Source: Crambe crambe
Lineage: Eukaryota > Porifera > Demospongiae > Poecilosclerida > Crambeidae
Direction: 5' to 3'
Assembly: GCA_963924555.1 (NCBI GenBank)
Contig: OZ004595.1
Span: forward strand, 124,001-188,000
DNA: 64,000 nucleotides
The translations under genes and the position numbers were made by a program. Shown here in pieces: positions 23,283 through 34,065 of this stretch. The notes beneath the pieces were generated by a model. The model ran no database searches and was not told the origin of the DNA. It saw nothing but the letters and a program-made list of their open reading frames with translations. Each line of letters starts with the position of its first letter. Position 1 is the first letter of the stretch.

Positions 23283-25628
23283 TCACTTGTGACATAACTG
23301 TGTTGTCAGGTCCTTCTATAAATCACATCAAACAATCACTACAGAGGGTAGATAAGTAAAGTCACTTACCAAAGGTTCAAATTCCTTAGTGTCTAATAAG
23401 CTGAACTCAAGCACAAAATAGTAGAAATGTTTGTAACAAGAATTGACATGTGCCTCCTGAATATGTGGAAACATGAAAGACAATTATGATATGATTTGAA
23501 TTGAAAGTGTTTCAGTGTGAGGTGTGTGGTATATACATGCACAATAAAGTAAATGTGAACTCACCGCACCGATCTCTACCACTTTATCGAAGTGGTGGAT
23601 GTACACGTGCACAAATACACGATATAGTCTAGTCAGAATCTTCTTACACACTGAAACAAAGTGCTTTGGGAAAGGAGTACCTACATAACATGTAGTTTAA
23701 GGATATCATAAATCCCCTCATATCTATAGAGATCTTATCAGACAATAACTACAATTGTTGTACCAAAGTAGCACTTTTGTGTAACTGCATTGTAGTGCCA
23801 TGCAGTCCTGTCTAAGAGGCTTGGCCAGAGAATAATGTACACTATTAGCATGCTGACCCCATAATTATCACATGATCACTACCACATACTCACCTACTTG
23901 TACTGGGAACAATTCCTCATTGTTGATCTGTTTTTCTGTCCACTCCATTAGCTTTATGATATACTATTAAACAAGAATCAATCACCATCAATAGCTCTAT
24001 GGGGTTCCACTATGGGATTGTTTACTTGTGGTGCTGGTAGTGCCTGTGGCTTCTTTTGGACCTCATCTGCCCAGTAGTACTCGAACTTTGGACCCCCAGA
24101 CATGACAGGACATGTAGTATCAGTGCAGTGTTCACACACTGTCCCATAGATGATATTGATTCTATTGAAGAAGTCCACAACGTGGACAGCTATCCAGTCA
24201 TTGTACTCCTCATCATCAGGAAGCCTCACCGTCTCTCTCAGGTCAAGTCCAGAGTTAAGGGTGGCCTGGATGGAAACATGTTCCAATCAACAACATTATG
24301 CTGGACAGGATTCCAGGACTAGCTGTAGTCCAGAACTAGCCGCAGCACAGTTCAACTTAGTCTCGCATAGCCAGGCCCAATTCTTTCTATCAGGTGGGAG
24401 AAAGAAAGGGCTAGGGACTAAGTTGAACTCTCCTACTCCTAACAATCAATTCTATATACTGAGGTTAAAACAAAAATGTGTTTTGAGAGTGTTTACCAGT
24501 GGTCACACCAAATAATTAGTCCTAATATAGCAGGTGTGCTTCAATACAGGAGGTGATATAAATCTTGTTTCTGTCCTTAATATAGGCAGTGTCAGCGTGT
24601 AAGCAAGCAACTTCACTAAACAGCACTAAGTTGAACTCTCCTACTCCTAACAATCAATTCTATATACTGAGGTTAAAATAAAAATGTGTTTTGAGAGTGT
24701 TTACCAGTGGTCGCACCAAATAATTAGTCCTAATATAGCAGGTGTGCTTCAATACAGGAGGTGATATAAATCTTGTTTCTGTCCTTAATATAGGCAGTGT
24801 CAGCGTGTAAGCAAGCAACTTCATTAAACAGCACTATGCAACATCAACGACAGAGGAAACTTTGGAAGTCTTTGTTTGTCCAACAACCGAAATCATCCAA
24901 GTTCTATGGCAACTGCTACAACTAAGCTATCTGGCACCTTCAAGTGTAAACAGATATTATTATCCAGAGGGTGGGGGCCAGTGGGGGTGGGGGGAAGCAG
25001 AAAGAGAAGGACCATAAAGAGGGGGGGAGGGTGCAGAGGGGCAACATGTATGCGCATGAAAGGAAAAGAGATTCTATATATGAGTTCTAGCCACACATGA
25101 TCGAACATTACTTTCTCAAGGGACTGTTTGATTGACAATAATGATAGAATTTCAAAACAAAACCTGATGGCATTGAATAACTTAAACCAGCCAGCAGCCA
25201 TAGAGATAAGATAACACTTTATAGAACCACCCCCAATATTTTTTGCACATGTTTCTGACCTTGGCTCTCTTGTGGAGATCATATTTGAGTGTTCCTTTTT
25301 CCCACTTCTTCTTGGGCCTGAAAGTCTGCAAGAGCAGGATACATGGTTGTCATATGACAAATAAATTAAGACCACAGTTATGCCAGCATGGCAGACCATG
25401 TACCCAGCATGTTCTCACTGTCATTATCACCGATGGACATCTGCATGCAAAATAATGCATCACCGGCTTTATCCCAAGGCATGCAGCCACTGAATTACGC
25501 CTCGGAGGGAAATGTCTGAAGCTAAACTATACAAGACTTACGGCCATGCCTGCTCCAGCGCTCAACAACTTGCTAGAGCTGAGTTTTTTTCTTACCCTCT
25601 GTTTGCCGCCGCTGAATAGACTGGCCAT
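23283..25628 (-). CDS. MOB3: MOB kinase activator 3 (MOB3/MOBKL2 type)
   Basis: Seven exons (25628-25596, 25325-25260, 24265-24026, 23963-23894, 23680-23565, 23456-23370, 23315-23283) join to 214 residues, about the length of human MOB3 proteins. Landmarks are [46 protein letters not shown], zinc-site residues in [15 protein letters not shown] and HVYIHHFD, and [13 protein letters not shown]. It ends [10 protein letters not shown], as in MOB3 (TARMCH). MOB proteins are adaptors for NDR/LATS and MST kinases; MOB3 is thought to bind MST1. The second intron (24266-25259) is long and holds a foldback and a tandem duplication. It lies head-to-tail after the SLC35F array. Confidence 0.95.
24349..24429. 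repeat. 81-base foldback with 14-base perfect inverted ends
   Basis: AGTTCAACTTAGTC at 24349-24362 is the exact reverse complement of GACTAAGTTGAACT at 24416-24429. The interior is partly self-complementary (attctttct against agaaagaa). It lies in the long MOB3 intron and its right arm runs into the tandem duplication. It could be a tiny foldback or MITE remnant. Confidence 0.6.
24417..24836. repeat. Tandem duplication of a 208-base unit in a MOB3 intron
   Basis: The sequence beginning actaagttgaactctcc at 24417 repeats at 24625 and runs to about 24836. Only a few single-base differences were seen (for example aaacaaaaatg/aaataaaaatg and cacacc/cgcacc), so the duplication looks recent. No coding frame is shared. 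Confidence 0.9.
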
Positions 25629-25896
25629 TTTGGATTAACTGACTAAATAGCTCCTGGAATGTTATTCAGAGCTTGTGACGTTTCCCCCCACACGGCAACA
25701 CAGCTACAGGGATTGATAGATAGACGCTCCAATCACTCAGGTGACACTGCAAATGCCAAAAGATTTCAAGTCGAAGACAAAACATGGAGGTGGGTGGAGC
25801 CATGGATCCATTTATTTATACGAAATTCAAACTTTCGCAATAAAATTAATTATTGTTGTTGCAAATATTATTAAATTATTATTGATTTTAATTTTG

Positions 25897-27471
25897 TTAA
25901 ATGATATAGTATAGAATTTTTCTTTTACAAATTCTTTTTGAAGAGTTATTTTCGTCAGAGTGATCTTTACTATTATCGTCATGGTATCGTAAACCCCAGT
26001 ACTCTGTGAAAATCAGGGAGAAGAAGCCCATCAGGATGATGACAATTCCAAGAAAGGCCTGCCAGGGGAGAAGGTAACGGCGCACCAACCAATCCACCAC
26101 TACAGATGCAGGCACAGTCAACACAGCACCAACACTGAAAGGGAAAGATGGTTAATGTGATCCTGATGTTATAGCATCACTTAATCTAACTTGATAAAAG
26201 ATCACCTTGTGAATAAAGGAGAGGAGAGAGCAATAGAGATCAGCAGGGCTCCACAGAAGATGATGTCCAAGAATGCATTGAGGACCAACATCTTAAAAAT
26301 CTCAAGACTGGGTATTTCAAATGTCTCGAGGCCCGTGAAGTGAAGTATTAGTATGATGGGCCACATCCAGAACAAAGTGTGCACACCAGTGTAACCAAGC
26401 ACACGTATGCCATTCTGAACTGTAGCAGGATCATTTGGTGCTGTTGCAAATTTCTTGTAGCCAGTCTCATAGCATGAGTATAAAATCATGCTCACAACCA
26501 CATACTGAGAGGGGAGGAAGATAGATAAAAACTGACTGTCTAGAACTTCAGTTAAAACTGACCACATAGCCAAGTGGTGTGCCTTTTACTTCTTCATTGT
26601 AATCTAAATTTTCTGATGAGTAGAACGAGCCATTTGAAGGAGGCTCAACACTGTGATGCTGAGATAGACCAAATATGGAGACCACACAGACTCCAGCTAT
26701 AGTGAGACACACACTGGTTATCTTGAGCAGAGTCACCCTCTCTCTCAGCAGGGGTACAGATATGATGAAGACAATGGCAGAGGCCGACTGGTAGATGGAA
26801 GTGTTAGCAGATAGACTGTCAGTACAGTTAGGTAGAGGAACAGGATGTTTAAAAATGGGTGGAGCTCACCTGGTTCTAGGGAGGGAGAGATACCAGAGGA
26901 CATCACTCACAAATGTTATCAGTGAAAGAATACCACTAGCAACAGCTAGCTTCCTGGAGATGATAAAACTTGACTTGATCAAGGTTGAGGACAAGGGGGT
27001 TGTATCTAGCTAATTGTCATAAGCTTACTTAAAGTTGGTGAGAGTTCCTTCCCCAACATTATTACATGACAACTTCTTTGGAGATATGCTGCAGAAACAC
27101 TTCAGTTATTACATTTACAGTTATCAAACTGCTCATACTGACATCCATAGCTTCCAGATGATGTACATGATTGTGTAGAATGAGTGGATCCAGTAGGTTT
27201 GAAAGAAAGGTTTGGGGTACTTGCTGCCTACATCTCGCAGCTTCTCTGCCATAGTTACCCCTGTTACAATGGACCACACAGGATGGCACACGGTGTAGAA
27301 GTCAGATCTAGACTCTGGGAGAATTGAACATTTTGACTTACATGACGCAATGATCAGTGCAAGACAGAGAGCTGTTCCGAGCCCTCTGAAAACTCTAAGC
27401 CAGGTCCGCTTGTTTGATGGTTTGATCAGCAAAGGCTGCTTTTCCTCTTCGTTATTAGCTCCACCCTTCAT
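25897..27471 (-). CDS. SLC35F3/F4-like drug/metabolite-type transporter, array copy 1
   Basis: Seven exons (27471-27342, 27260-27143, 27088-27029, 26953-26870, 26815-26563, 26504-26206, 26134-25897) join to 393 residues. A cytoplasmic leader with PLLIKPSNKR precedes about ten hydrophobic helices. The EamA-type halves include SIYQSASAIVFIISVPLL, VTLLKITSVCLTIAGVCV, LISIALSSPLF and LTVPASVVVDWLV. These match SLC35F3/F4, for which thiamine transport has been proposed for F3; the substrate here is unknown. Exons 2, 3, 4 and 6 have the same lengths (118, 60, 84, 299) in all six intact copies. An N-glycosylation-type loop (NGSFYSSEN) sits between helices. This is the most downstream copy of the array. 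Confidence 0.9.
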
Positions 27472-27530
27472 GCTTTAATATTCCAAATAGCTGTAGCTAC
27501 CTCGCAAATTTCATCATTATGATCAATGAA

Positions 27531-29251
27531 TTAAAAGATATAATAAAGTATTGGCCTCCTTTTTGATCTTATTTTGCAGCACATATTTCTCCACTTAGAA
27601 GTCTTGAATTGAACATGAGAAGGTGGTAGGGTCACATCTTCTACTTCATGATCGTCATCATAGCGTGAGCCCCAGTACTCTGAGAAAACCAGGCCGAAGA
27701 AGCCGATCAGGATGATGACAATGCCAAGAAAGGCCTGCCAGGGGAGAAGGTAATGGTGCACCAACCAATCCACCACTACGGATGCAGGCACAGTCAACAC
27801 AGCACCAACACTGAAAGGGAAAGATAGTTATTTAAGTCAGACTTGACAAAAAGATTTACGTTATGAATAATGGAGAGGAGAGAGCAATGGAGATCAGCAA
27901 GGCTCCATAGAAGATGATGTCCAAGAATGCACTGAGGACCAAGAGATAAAAAATCTCAAGACTGGGTATTTCAAATGTCTCGAGGCCCATGAAGTGAAGT
28001 ATCGGTATGATGGGCCACATCCAGAACAGAGTGTGCACACCAGTGTAACCAAGCACACGTATGCCATTCTGAACTGCAGCAGGATCATTTGGTGCTGTTG
28101 CAAATTTCTTGTAACCAGTCTCATAGCATGAGTATAAAATCATGCTCACTACCACATACTGTATTATACAGGGAGGAGGAAGGGAGGAAGAGGGATAATA
28201 ACTGTAGCTATTAATTAAGATAAAACTGACCACATAGCCAAGTGGTGTGCCTTTTACTTCTTCGTTGGATTCTAAATTTTCTGATGAGTAGAATGAGCTA
28301 TTTGAAGGAGGCTCAACACTGTGATGCTGAGATTGACCGAATATGGAGACCACACAGACTCCAGCTATAGTGAGACACACACTGACTATCTTGAGCAGAG
28401 TCACCCTCTCTTTCAGCAGGGGTACAGATATGATGAAGACAATAGCAGAGGCCGACTGGTAGATGGAAGTGTTAGCAGATAGGCTGTCAGTAAAAATATA
28501 CAGCTTGGTAGGGGACCAGTGGTACAGGAGGAACTCACCTGGTTCTAGGGAGGGAGAGAAACCAGAGGATATCACTCACAAATGTTATCAGTGAAAGAAC
28601 ACCGCTAGCAACAGCTAGCTTCCTGGAGATGATAAAATGATATGGGTTGTATTTAAGGTAGCTAAAGCGAGGTTTCAAATATTTTCAAACTCCTTGAGTT
28701 TATGAGCTCTATTTTGAAAGATCCATTATTACATCCTCCAAGGCAACTTTGAGCTCAGAAGTCTCAGTAGTTTCGGAAATATTTGTCTGTTCAGAATTAT
28801 CCCGCCATTAGCTATCATACTTAAAGTTGGTAAGAGTTCCTTCCCCCACGTTATTGCATGACAACTTCTTTGGAGATATGCTGCAGAAACACTTCAGTTA
28901 GCTACAGTAATCAAGCTGCAATATCATACTGACATCCATAGTTTCCAGATGATGTACATGATTGAGTAGAATGAGTGCATCCAGTAAGTTTGAAAGAAAG
29001 GTTTGGGGTACTTGCTGCCTACATCTTGCAGCTTCTCTGCCATAGTTACCCCTGTTACATATACAATGGTGTCCGTGAGAAGATCATGTAGCTCTTATTA
29101 GCAGGGCCTGGGGGGATTTTTACTTACATGACGCAATGATCAGTGCAAGACAGAGAGCTGTTCCGAGCCACCTGACAACTCTTAACCAGATCCGCTTGTT
29201 TGATGGTTTGATCAGCAGCAAAGGCTGCCTTTCCTCTTCGCTAGATTGCAT
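27531..29251 (-). CDS. SLC35F3/F4-like transporter, array copy 2
   Basis: Seven exons (29251-29128, 29051-28934, 28880-28821, 28622-28539, 28483-28231, 28158-27860, 27810-27531) join to 405 residues. It is very close to copies 1 and 3 in sequence, including N-terminal PLLLIKPSNKR and the loop SVEPPSNSSFYSSEN. The C-terminal tail differs (CCKIRSKRRP) and resembles the tails of the older copies 5 and 6 rather than those of copies 1 and 3. That patchwork suggests unequal exchange within the array. The start is the ATG at 29251; a slightly upstream ATG leads at once to a stop. Its third intron carries a MITE-like element (28663-28810). Confidence 0.88.
28663..28810 (-). mobile_element. MITE-like element, copy in array gene 2
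   Basis: About 148 bases in an intron. It is homologous, in opposite orientation, to the element at 30340-30493: both contain an aatattttcaaa-type core next to ctccttgag and a ttcagaat segment near one end. The ends here are taaagcgaggttt and the complement of attctgaac...ggcggg, a decayed version of the inverted ends of the other copy. Confidence 0.5.
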
Positions 29252-29390
29252 TATTAGCCCCACCCTTCATCTTTATTCTATATTGGTGATAATAGAGACA
29301 CTCCAGGAGCAAGTGCCAAAGGGTGGAGCCACTGGATAAATCACCGCACCACATAAATTTTCGTGCGCAAAATTTTTTGTGGATCAATAA

Positions 29391-31133
29391 TTAAATAATA
29401 TAGTATAAGATTTTTCTTTTGGTGAAGAGTGAATTTATTGAACTTCTATTAATAGAAGTACTTTCATCAGAGAGATCTTTGCTATCATTGTCATGGTATC
29501 GTGACCCCCAGTACTCTGACAAAATCAGGGCGAAGAAACCGATCAGGATGATGACAATGCCAAGAAAGGCCTGCCAGGGGAGAAGGTAATGGTGCACCAA
29601 CCAATCCACCACTACAGATACAGGCACAGTCAACACAGCACCAACACTGAAAGGGAAAGATGGTTAATGTGATCCTTGAAAGACTTGATAAATTAATAGT
29701 TGAAGAGATTTACGTTGTGAATAATGGAGAGGAGAGAGCAATGGAGATCAGCAAGGCTCCAAAGAAGACGATGTCCAAAAATGCATTGAGGACCAAGAGA
29801 TTAAAAATCTCAAGACTGGGTATTTCAAATGTCTCGAGGCCCATGAAGTGAAGTATTAGTATGATGGGCCACATCCAGAACAGAGTGTGCACACCAGTGT
29901 AACCAAGCACACGTATGCCATTCTGAACTGCAGCAGGATCATTTGGTGCTGTTGCAAACCTCTTGTAGCCAGTCTCATAGCATGAGTATAAAATCATGCT
30001 CACAACCACATACTGAGGGAGGAGGAAGATAAATAAAAACTGACTGTCTTTAGTTAAAACTGACCACATAGCCAAGTGGTGTGCCTTTTACTTCTTCATT
30101 GGATTCTAAATTTTCTGATGAGTAGAACGAGCTATTTGAAGGAGGCTCAACACTGTGATGTTGAGATTGACCAAATATGGAGACCACACAGACTCCAGCT
30201 ATAGTGAGACACACACTGGTTATCTTGAGCAGAGTCACCCTCTCTCCCAGCAGGGGTATAGATATGATGAAGACGACGGCAGAGGCCGACTGGTAGATGG
30301 AAGTGTTAGCAGATACACTGTCAGTATTAAAAGTAAGGTAAAGCGGGGCTATTCCAAATGCTGGTAGCTAATTCCAAATTGTTCAAATAGTTCTGAAACT
30401 ACAGAGGATATAATCGTAGATATCTTTTAAAATGGAGTTCACAAGCTCAAGGAGTTTTGAAAATATTTTGACCGTTCAGAATAGCCCACTTTGCAGCTAG
30501 GATGTTTAAAAAGGGGGTGGAGCTCACCTGGTTCTAGGGAGGGAGAGATACCAGAGGACACCACTCACAAATGATATCAGTGAAAGAACACCACTAGCAA
30601 CAGCTAGGTCCCTGGAGACGGTATATTTATTAGAACTTGACTCAATTGAGAGTTGTATCTAGTTTCATACTTGAAGTTGGCAAGAGCTCCTTCCCCAACG
30701 CTATTACATGACATCTTCTTTGGAGATATGCTGCAGAAACACTTCAGTTATTACATTTACAATAATCAAACTGCTCATACTGACATCCATAGCTTCCAGA
30801 TGATGTACATGATTGAGTAGAATGAGTGGATCCAGTAGGTTTGAAAGAAAGGTTTGGGGTATTTGCTGCCTACATCTTGCAGCTTCTCTGCCATAGTTAC
30901 CCCTGCAAAGGTGAGAAGAAGACTGAGAAGCAGCTCAAACAACTATTTGGCCAGCTATATATGGTTAAGTCCACCACAACAATGGTCTAGCTAGCTGGGG
31001 AACATTTTGACTTACATGACGCAATGATCAGTGCAAGACAAAGAGCTGTTCCGAGCCCTCTGAAAACTCTTAACCAGAGCCGCTTGTTTGATGGTTCAAT
31101 CAGCAGCAAAGGCTGCCTTTCTGCAGACTGCAT
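29391..31133 (-). CDS. SLC35F3/F4-like transporter, array copy 3
   Basis: Seven exons (31133-31016, 30902-30785, 30730-30671, 30611-30528, 30317-30065, 30012-29714, 29646-29391) join to 395 residues. The leader is MQSAERQPLLLIEPSNKR. The transporter core is nearly the same as in copies 1 and 2, with small changes such as PVSVVVDW for PASVVVDW and KDLAVASG at the fourth exon. An in-frame upstream ATG at 31226 would add about 31 residues; I prefer 31133 because it aligns with copy 2. The intron between exons 4 and 5 contains the better-preserved MITE-like element. Function as for copy 1, substrate unknown. Confidence 0.88.
30340..30493 (+). mobile_element. MITE-like element with inverted ends, copy in array gene 3
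   Basis: About 154 bases bounded by AAAGCGGGGCTATTC on the left and the complement of AAAGTGGGCTATTC on the right. It has no coding capacity and lies in an intron. The homologous element in gene 2 is inverted, which argues for separate insertions or an inversion rather than simple co-duplication of the introns. Confidence 0.55.
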
Positions 31134-31309
31134 TATTAGCCACACCCTTTTAATGTTTGCATAGGTAATCACATGCTTTTTGCATGAGAAACTAGATACA
31201 ATCCACTTCCTGTAGAAATCAATCAAGCTTGCCCATCTTCGTTAGTCTGCGCATGTGTAGTAGGTAGCGAGGTACTAGATTAATTTCAATAATCGTGTTT
31301 ATTAATATA

Positions 31310-32360
31310 ATAAAGTATTGGTCTCCTTTTTGATTTCATTTTGCAGCATATATTAGCTACTTGGAAGTTTTCATTTGAAGGAATTGAACATGAGAAGGTG
31401 GTAGGGTCACACTTTATTGAAATCTACTTCATCATGATCATCACGGTATCATGAGCCATGAGCCCCAGTACTAGGCAGAAGAAGCCGATCAGGATGATGA
31501 TGCCAAGAAAGGCCTGCCAGGCTAACCAATCCACCACTACAGATGCAGGCACAGTCAACACAGTCAACACAGTCAACACAGCACCAATACTGCATGTAAC
31601 CCAACTGTAACCTGCAGAAATAATGGTGCATTAACCTCTACTGTAACTATCATAACAGGAGCTATGCTGTTTAGTGGCCGTGTACCGACACCCTAGCACA
31701 TACTGAACTCACGATGTAAATAGCGGAGAGGAGAGAGCAATGCAGATGAGGTAGGCAACATTTAAGATGATCCAGAAATGTATTAATGAGTAACATTTAA
31801 ACATGTCGAGACTGGGTAGTTCAAATTTTTCAACTCCCAACATCCAGAGCAAAGCCTAGAACATGTACTCCATTCAAAATTGTTTTGTTGCAAACTTCTT
31901 GTAGTCAGTCTTGAAAGTGGCAAAAGAAGATCATGCTTGCAATCACATACATCATCACTGTTATATCACATGTTATAGGTAATGGGCTAGCATGCTGGAA
32001 TGTATTACTACTCACCACACAACAAAGCAGTAGCGTAGGAGCAGGGGGCTAGAGCCCCCCCCCCACTTTTTTGAGAGGGGATAGCCCCCCCCCCCCCCCC
32101 CCCCATTTTTGTGACATCCATGTATTGCATGATTGTACTAACTGCATGGCCTTGTATCTATTAATGCTGAATGCAATCGATTTTTTTGGTTCCTTTGTTT
32201 AGCTATTATTCCCAGCCCCCCCACTTTTTTGAAGCTTCCTACACCACTGCAAAGTGGTGTGTTTAGTCCACTGGATTCAATGAGGCATTCAATATTATAA
32301 TGCTGACCAAAGATGGAGATCACAGCTACACTATCTTGACCCTCTCACCCACGGCTTGCA
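31310..32360 (-). pseudogene. Degraded SLC35F-like array copy (copy 4)
   Basis: Only the 3' half remains. The last-exon remnant (about 31590-31310) has lost the segment coding YLLPW and carries a threefold tgttgactg expansion at its start. The sixth-exon remnant (about 31955-31713) has frame-breaking deletions. A fragment of exon 5 (about 32345-32251) is split from it by an insertion with inverted ends. Exons 1-4 are missing. Sequence details (atgtaaatag, atgaggtaggca) link it to copies 5-7 rather than to the young copies 1-3. Confidence 0.85.
32027..32250. mobile_element. Non-autonomous DNA transposon-like insert with terminal inverted repeats
   Basis: About 224 bases. The left end is GCAGTAGCGTAGGAGC and the complement of the right end is GCAGTGGTGTAGGAAGC. 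Inside the ends, ctagagccccccc and long C runs are followed by acttttttga on both sides. It interrupts pseudogene copy 4 between the exon 6 and exon 5 remnants. Short elements with CAGTGGCGTAG-type ends and GGGGGCT/AGCCCCC interiors are widespread in animal genomes. No transposase is present. Confidence 0.65.
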
Positions 32361-32400
32361 CAGTGCACATAGAACAGAAATGATATAATAATTTAATTCA

Positions 32401-33996
32401 TCAAATGATGTAATACAATATTGTTCTCCTTTTTGAGTAATATACGCTCCTCCACTTGGAAGTCTTCTTTTGAACATGGCAAGGGGAGTGAGTCACATCC
32501 ACTGCATGATTGTCATGGTAGCGTGAGCCCCAGTACTCTGAGAAAACCAGACAGAAGAATCCGATCAGGATGATGGCAATGCCAAGAAAGGCCTGCCAGG
32601 GGAGAAGGTAATGGCGCACTAGCCAATCCACCACCACAGATGCAGGCACAGTCAACATAACACCAACACTGCAAGGGAGCATATCGTAATTAAGAGAGGA
32701 TGGCTATAGTCTGTCACGAGTACGTGTGGTCCTGAAGTGACGCCCATACTCACGATGTAAATAGTGGAGAGGAGAGAGCAATGCAGATGAGGTAGGCAGC
32801 ATTAAAGATGACATCCAGAAATGTATTAAGGAGTAACAGTTTAAACATGTTGAGAGTGGGTAATTCAAATCTTTCAACTCCCATAAAGTGGAATATTAGT
32901 AGAATTGGCCACATCCAGAGCAAAGTGTGCACACCAATGTAGCCCAGAACACGTGCTCCGTTCAGAACTGTAGCAGGATCATCCGGTTTTGTTGCAAACT
33001 TTTTATAGCCAGTCTCATAAATGGCAAACAAGACCATACTCCCAACCACATACTATATAATTAATAAAATAGGTTTGATTGAATGCTTTTAGACTGACCA
33101 CGAAACCAAGTGGTGTATTTTGTTCTCCAGTGGTACTGAATTCTGATGAGTTATTTGAAGGAGGCTGAACACTGTGATGCTGAGATTGACCGAATACGGA
33201 GACCACACAGACTCCAGCTATAGTGAGACACACACTGGTTATCTTGAGCAGAGTTACTCTCTCACCCAGCAGGGGTACAGATATGATAAAGACAATGGCA
33301 GAGGCCGACTGGTAGATGGAAATGTTAGCAGATACACTGTGTGATAATGCAGGCATCATAATATTTTATAGGGAAATTAGGTGGAGCCCACCTGACCTGG
33401 TTATAGGGAGGGAGAGACACCAGAGGGCACTGCTCATGAATAATAGGAGTGCAAGGACACCAGTAGCAACAGCTAGGCTCCTACCAGAGATAAAAAATCC
33501 TACAAGAGCTCCCCTAACTGATACCTTATTTACCTGAAATTTGTGAGAGCTCCTTCTCCAACTTGATTACACGATACGTTCCATGGGAATACTCTTTAAT
33601 AATGAAGAAATTATATATTATAGGTATAAGCTAACGATTCAAGCACTGACAGCCATAGTTTCCAGACAATGTACAGGATGGAATAAAAGGAGCGAATCCA
33701 ATAGGTCAGAAAGAAAGGCTTATGATAGCCTTTACCTAAATCTTGCAGTTTCTCTGCTATAATTATCCCTGCACATAATGCATGCAGCATGTCAATGTCA
33801 TGCAGGACATAGCATGGTAGAGAACCGCTTCATAAGCTTGTAGAATATTAAACTCACATAGTGCAATGGTCAATCCAAGACAAATAGCAGTTCCTATCCA
33901 TCTGAGGCAAGGTCTTCTTCTTTTATTTGTAAGCTTATCTGTTCTGCTGTGGACTAGTAGAGGCAGAATTTCCTCCTCCGACGCGTCATTATCCAT
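32401..33996 (-). CDS. SLC35F3/F4-like transporter, array copy 5
   Basis: Seven exons (33996-33858, 33768-33651, 33593-33534, 33480-33397, 33336-33099, 33052-32754, 32668-32401) join to 401 residues. The leader differs from copies 1-3 (MDNDASEEEILPLLVHS), as does the second exon (GYHKPFFLTYWIRSFYS), while the core is conserved (SIYQSASAIVFIISVPLL, VPASVVVDWLVRHYLLPW). Exon 5 is 15 bases shorter than in copies 1-3, shortening the outer loop. Another in-frame ATG at 34017 would add seven residues. It belongs to the older group with copies 6 and 7. Substrate unknown. Confidence 0.88.
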
Positions 33997-34065
33997 CTTA
34001 GCTGTAAGTCGCCACATGCACTTTATACTGTGGCAGTGCGCATGCTTCTTAAAATTAATTCATCA

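Noticed and set aside
24876-25399. Open frames of 74 and 168 codons within the MOB3 intron
   Set aside because: They cross a known MOB3 exon in the wrong frame and low-complexity G-rich sequence; no conserved motif is visible.
27087-27139. Alternative exon 2/3 junction in the SLC35F copies (donor GTATGA, acceptor after ccaaag)
   Set aside because: It keeps frame in copies 1-3 but cannot be used in copies 5-7. The GGAT|GTCAGT/GTGAGC donor gives a uniform 118/60 exon pair in all six copies.
32040-32110. Extreme C runs considered as an i-motif/telomere-like feature
   Set aside because: They lie inside the short element with inverted ends. Homopolymer length may also be a sequencing or assembly artefact.
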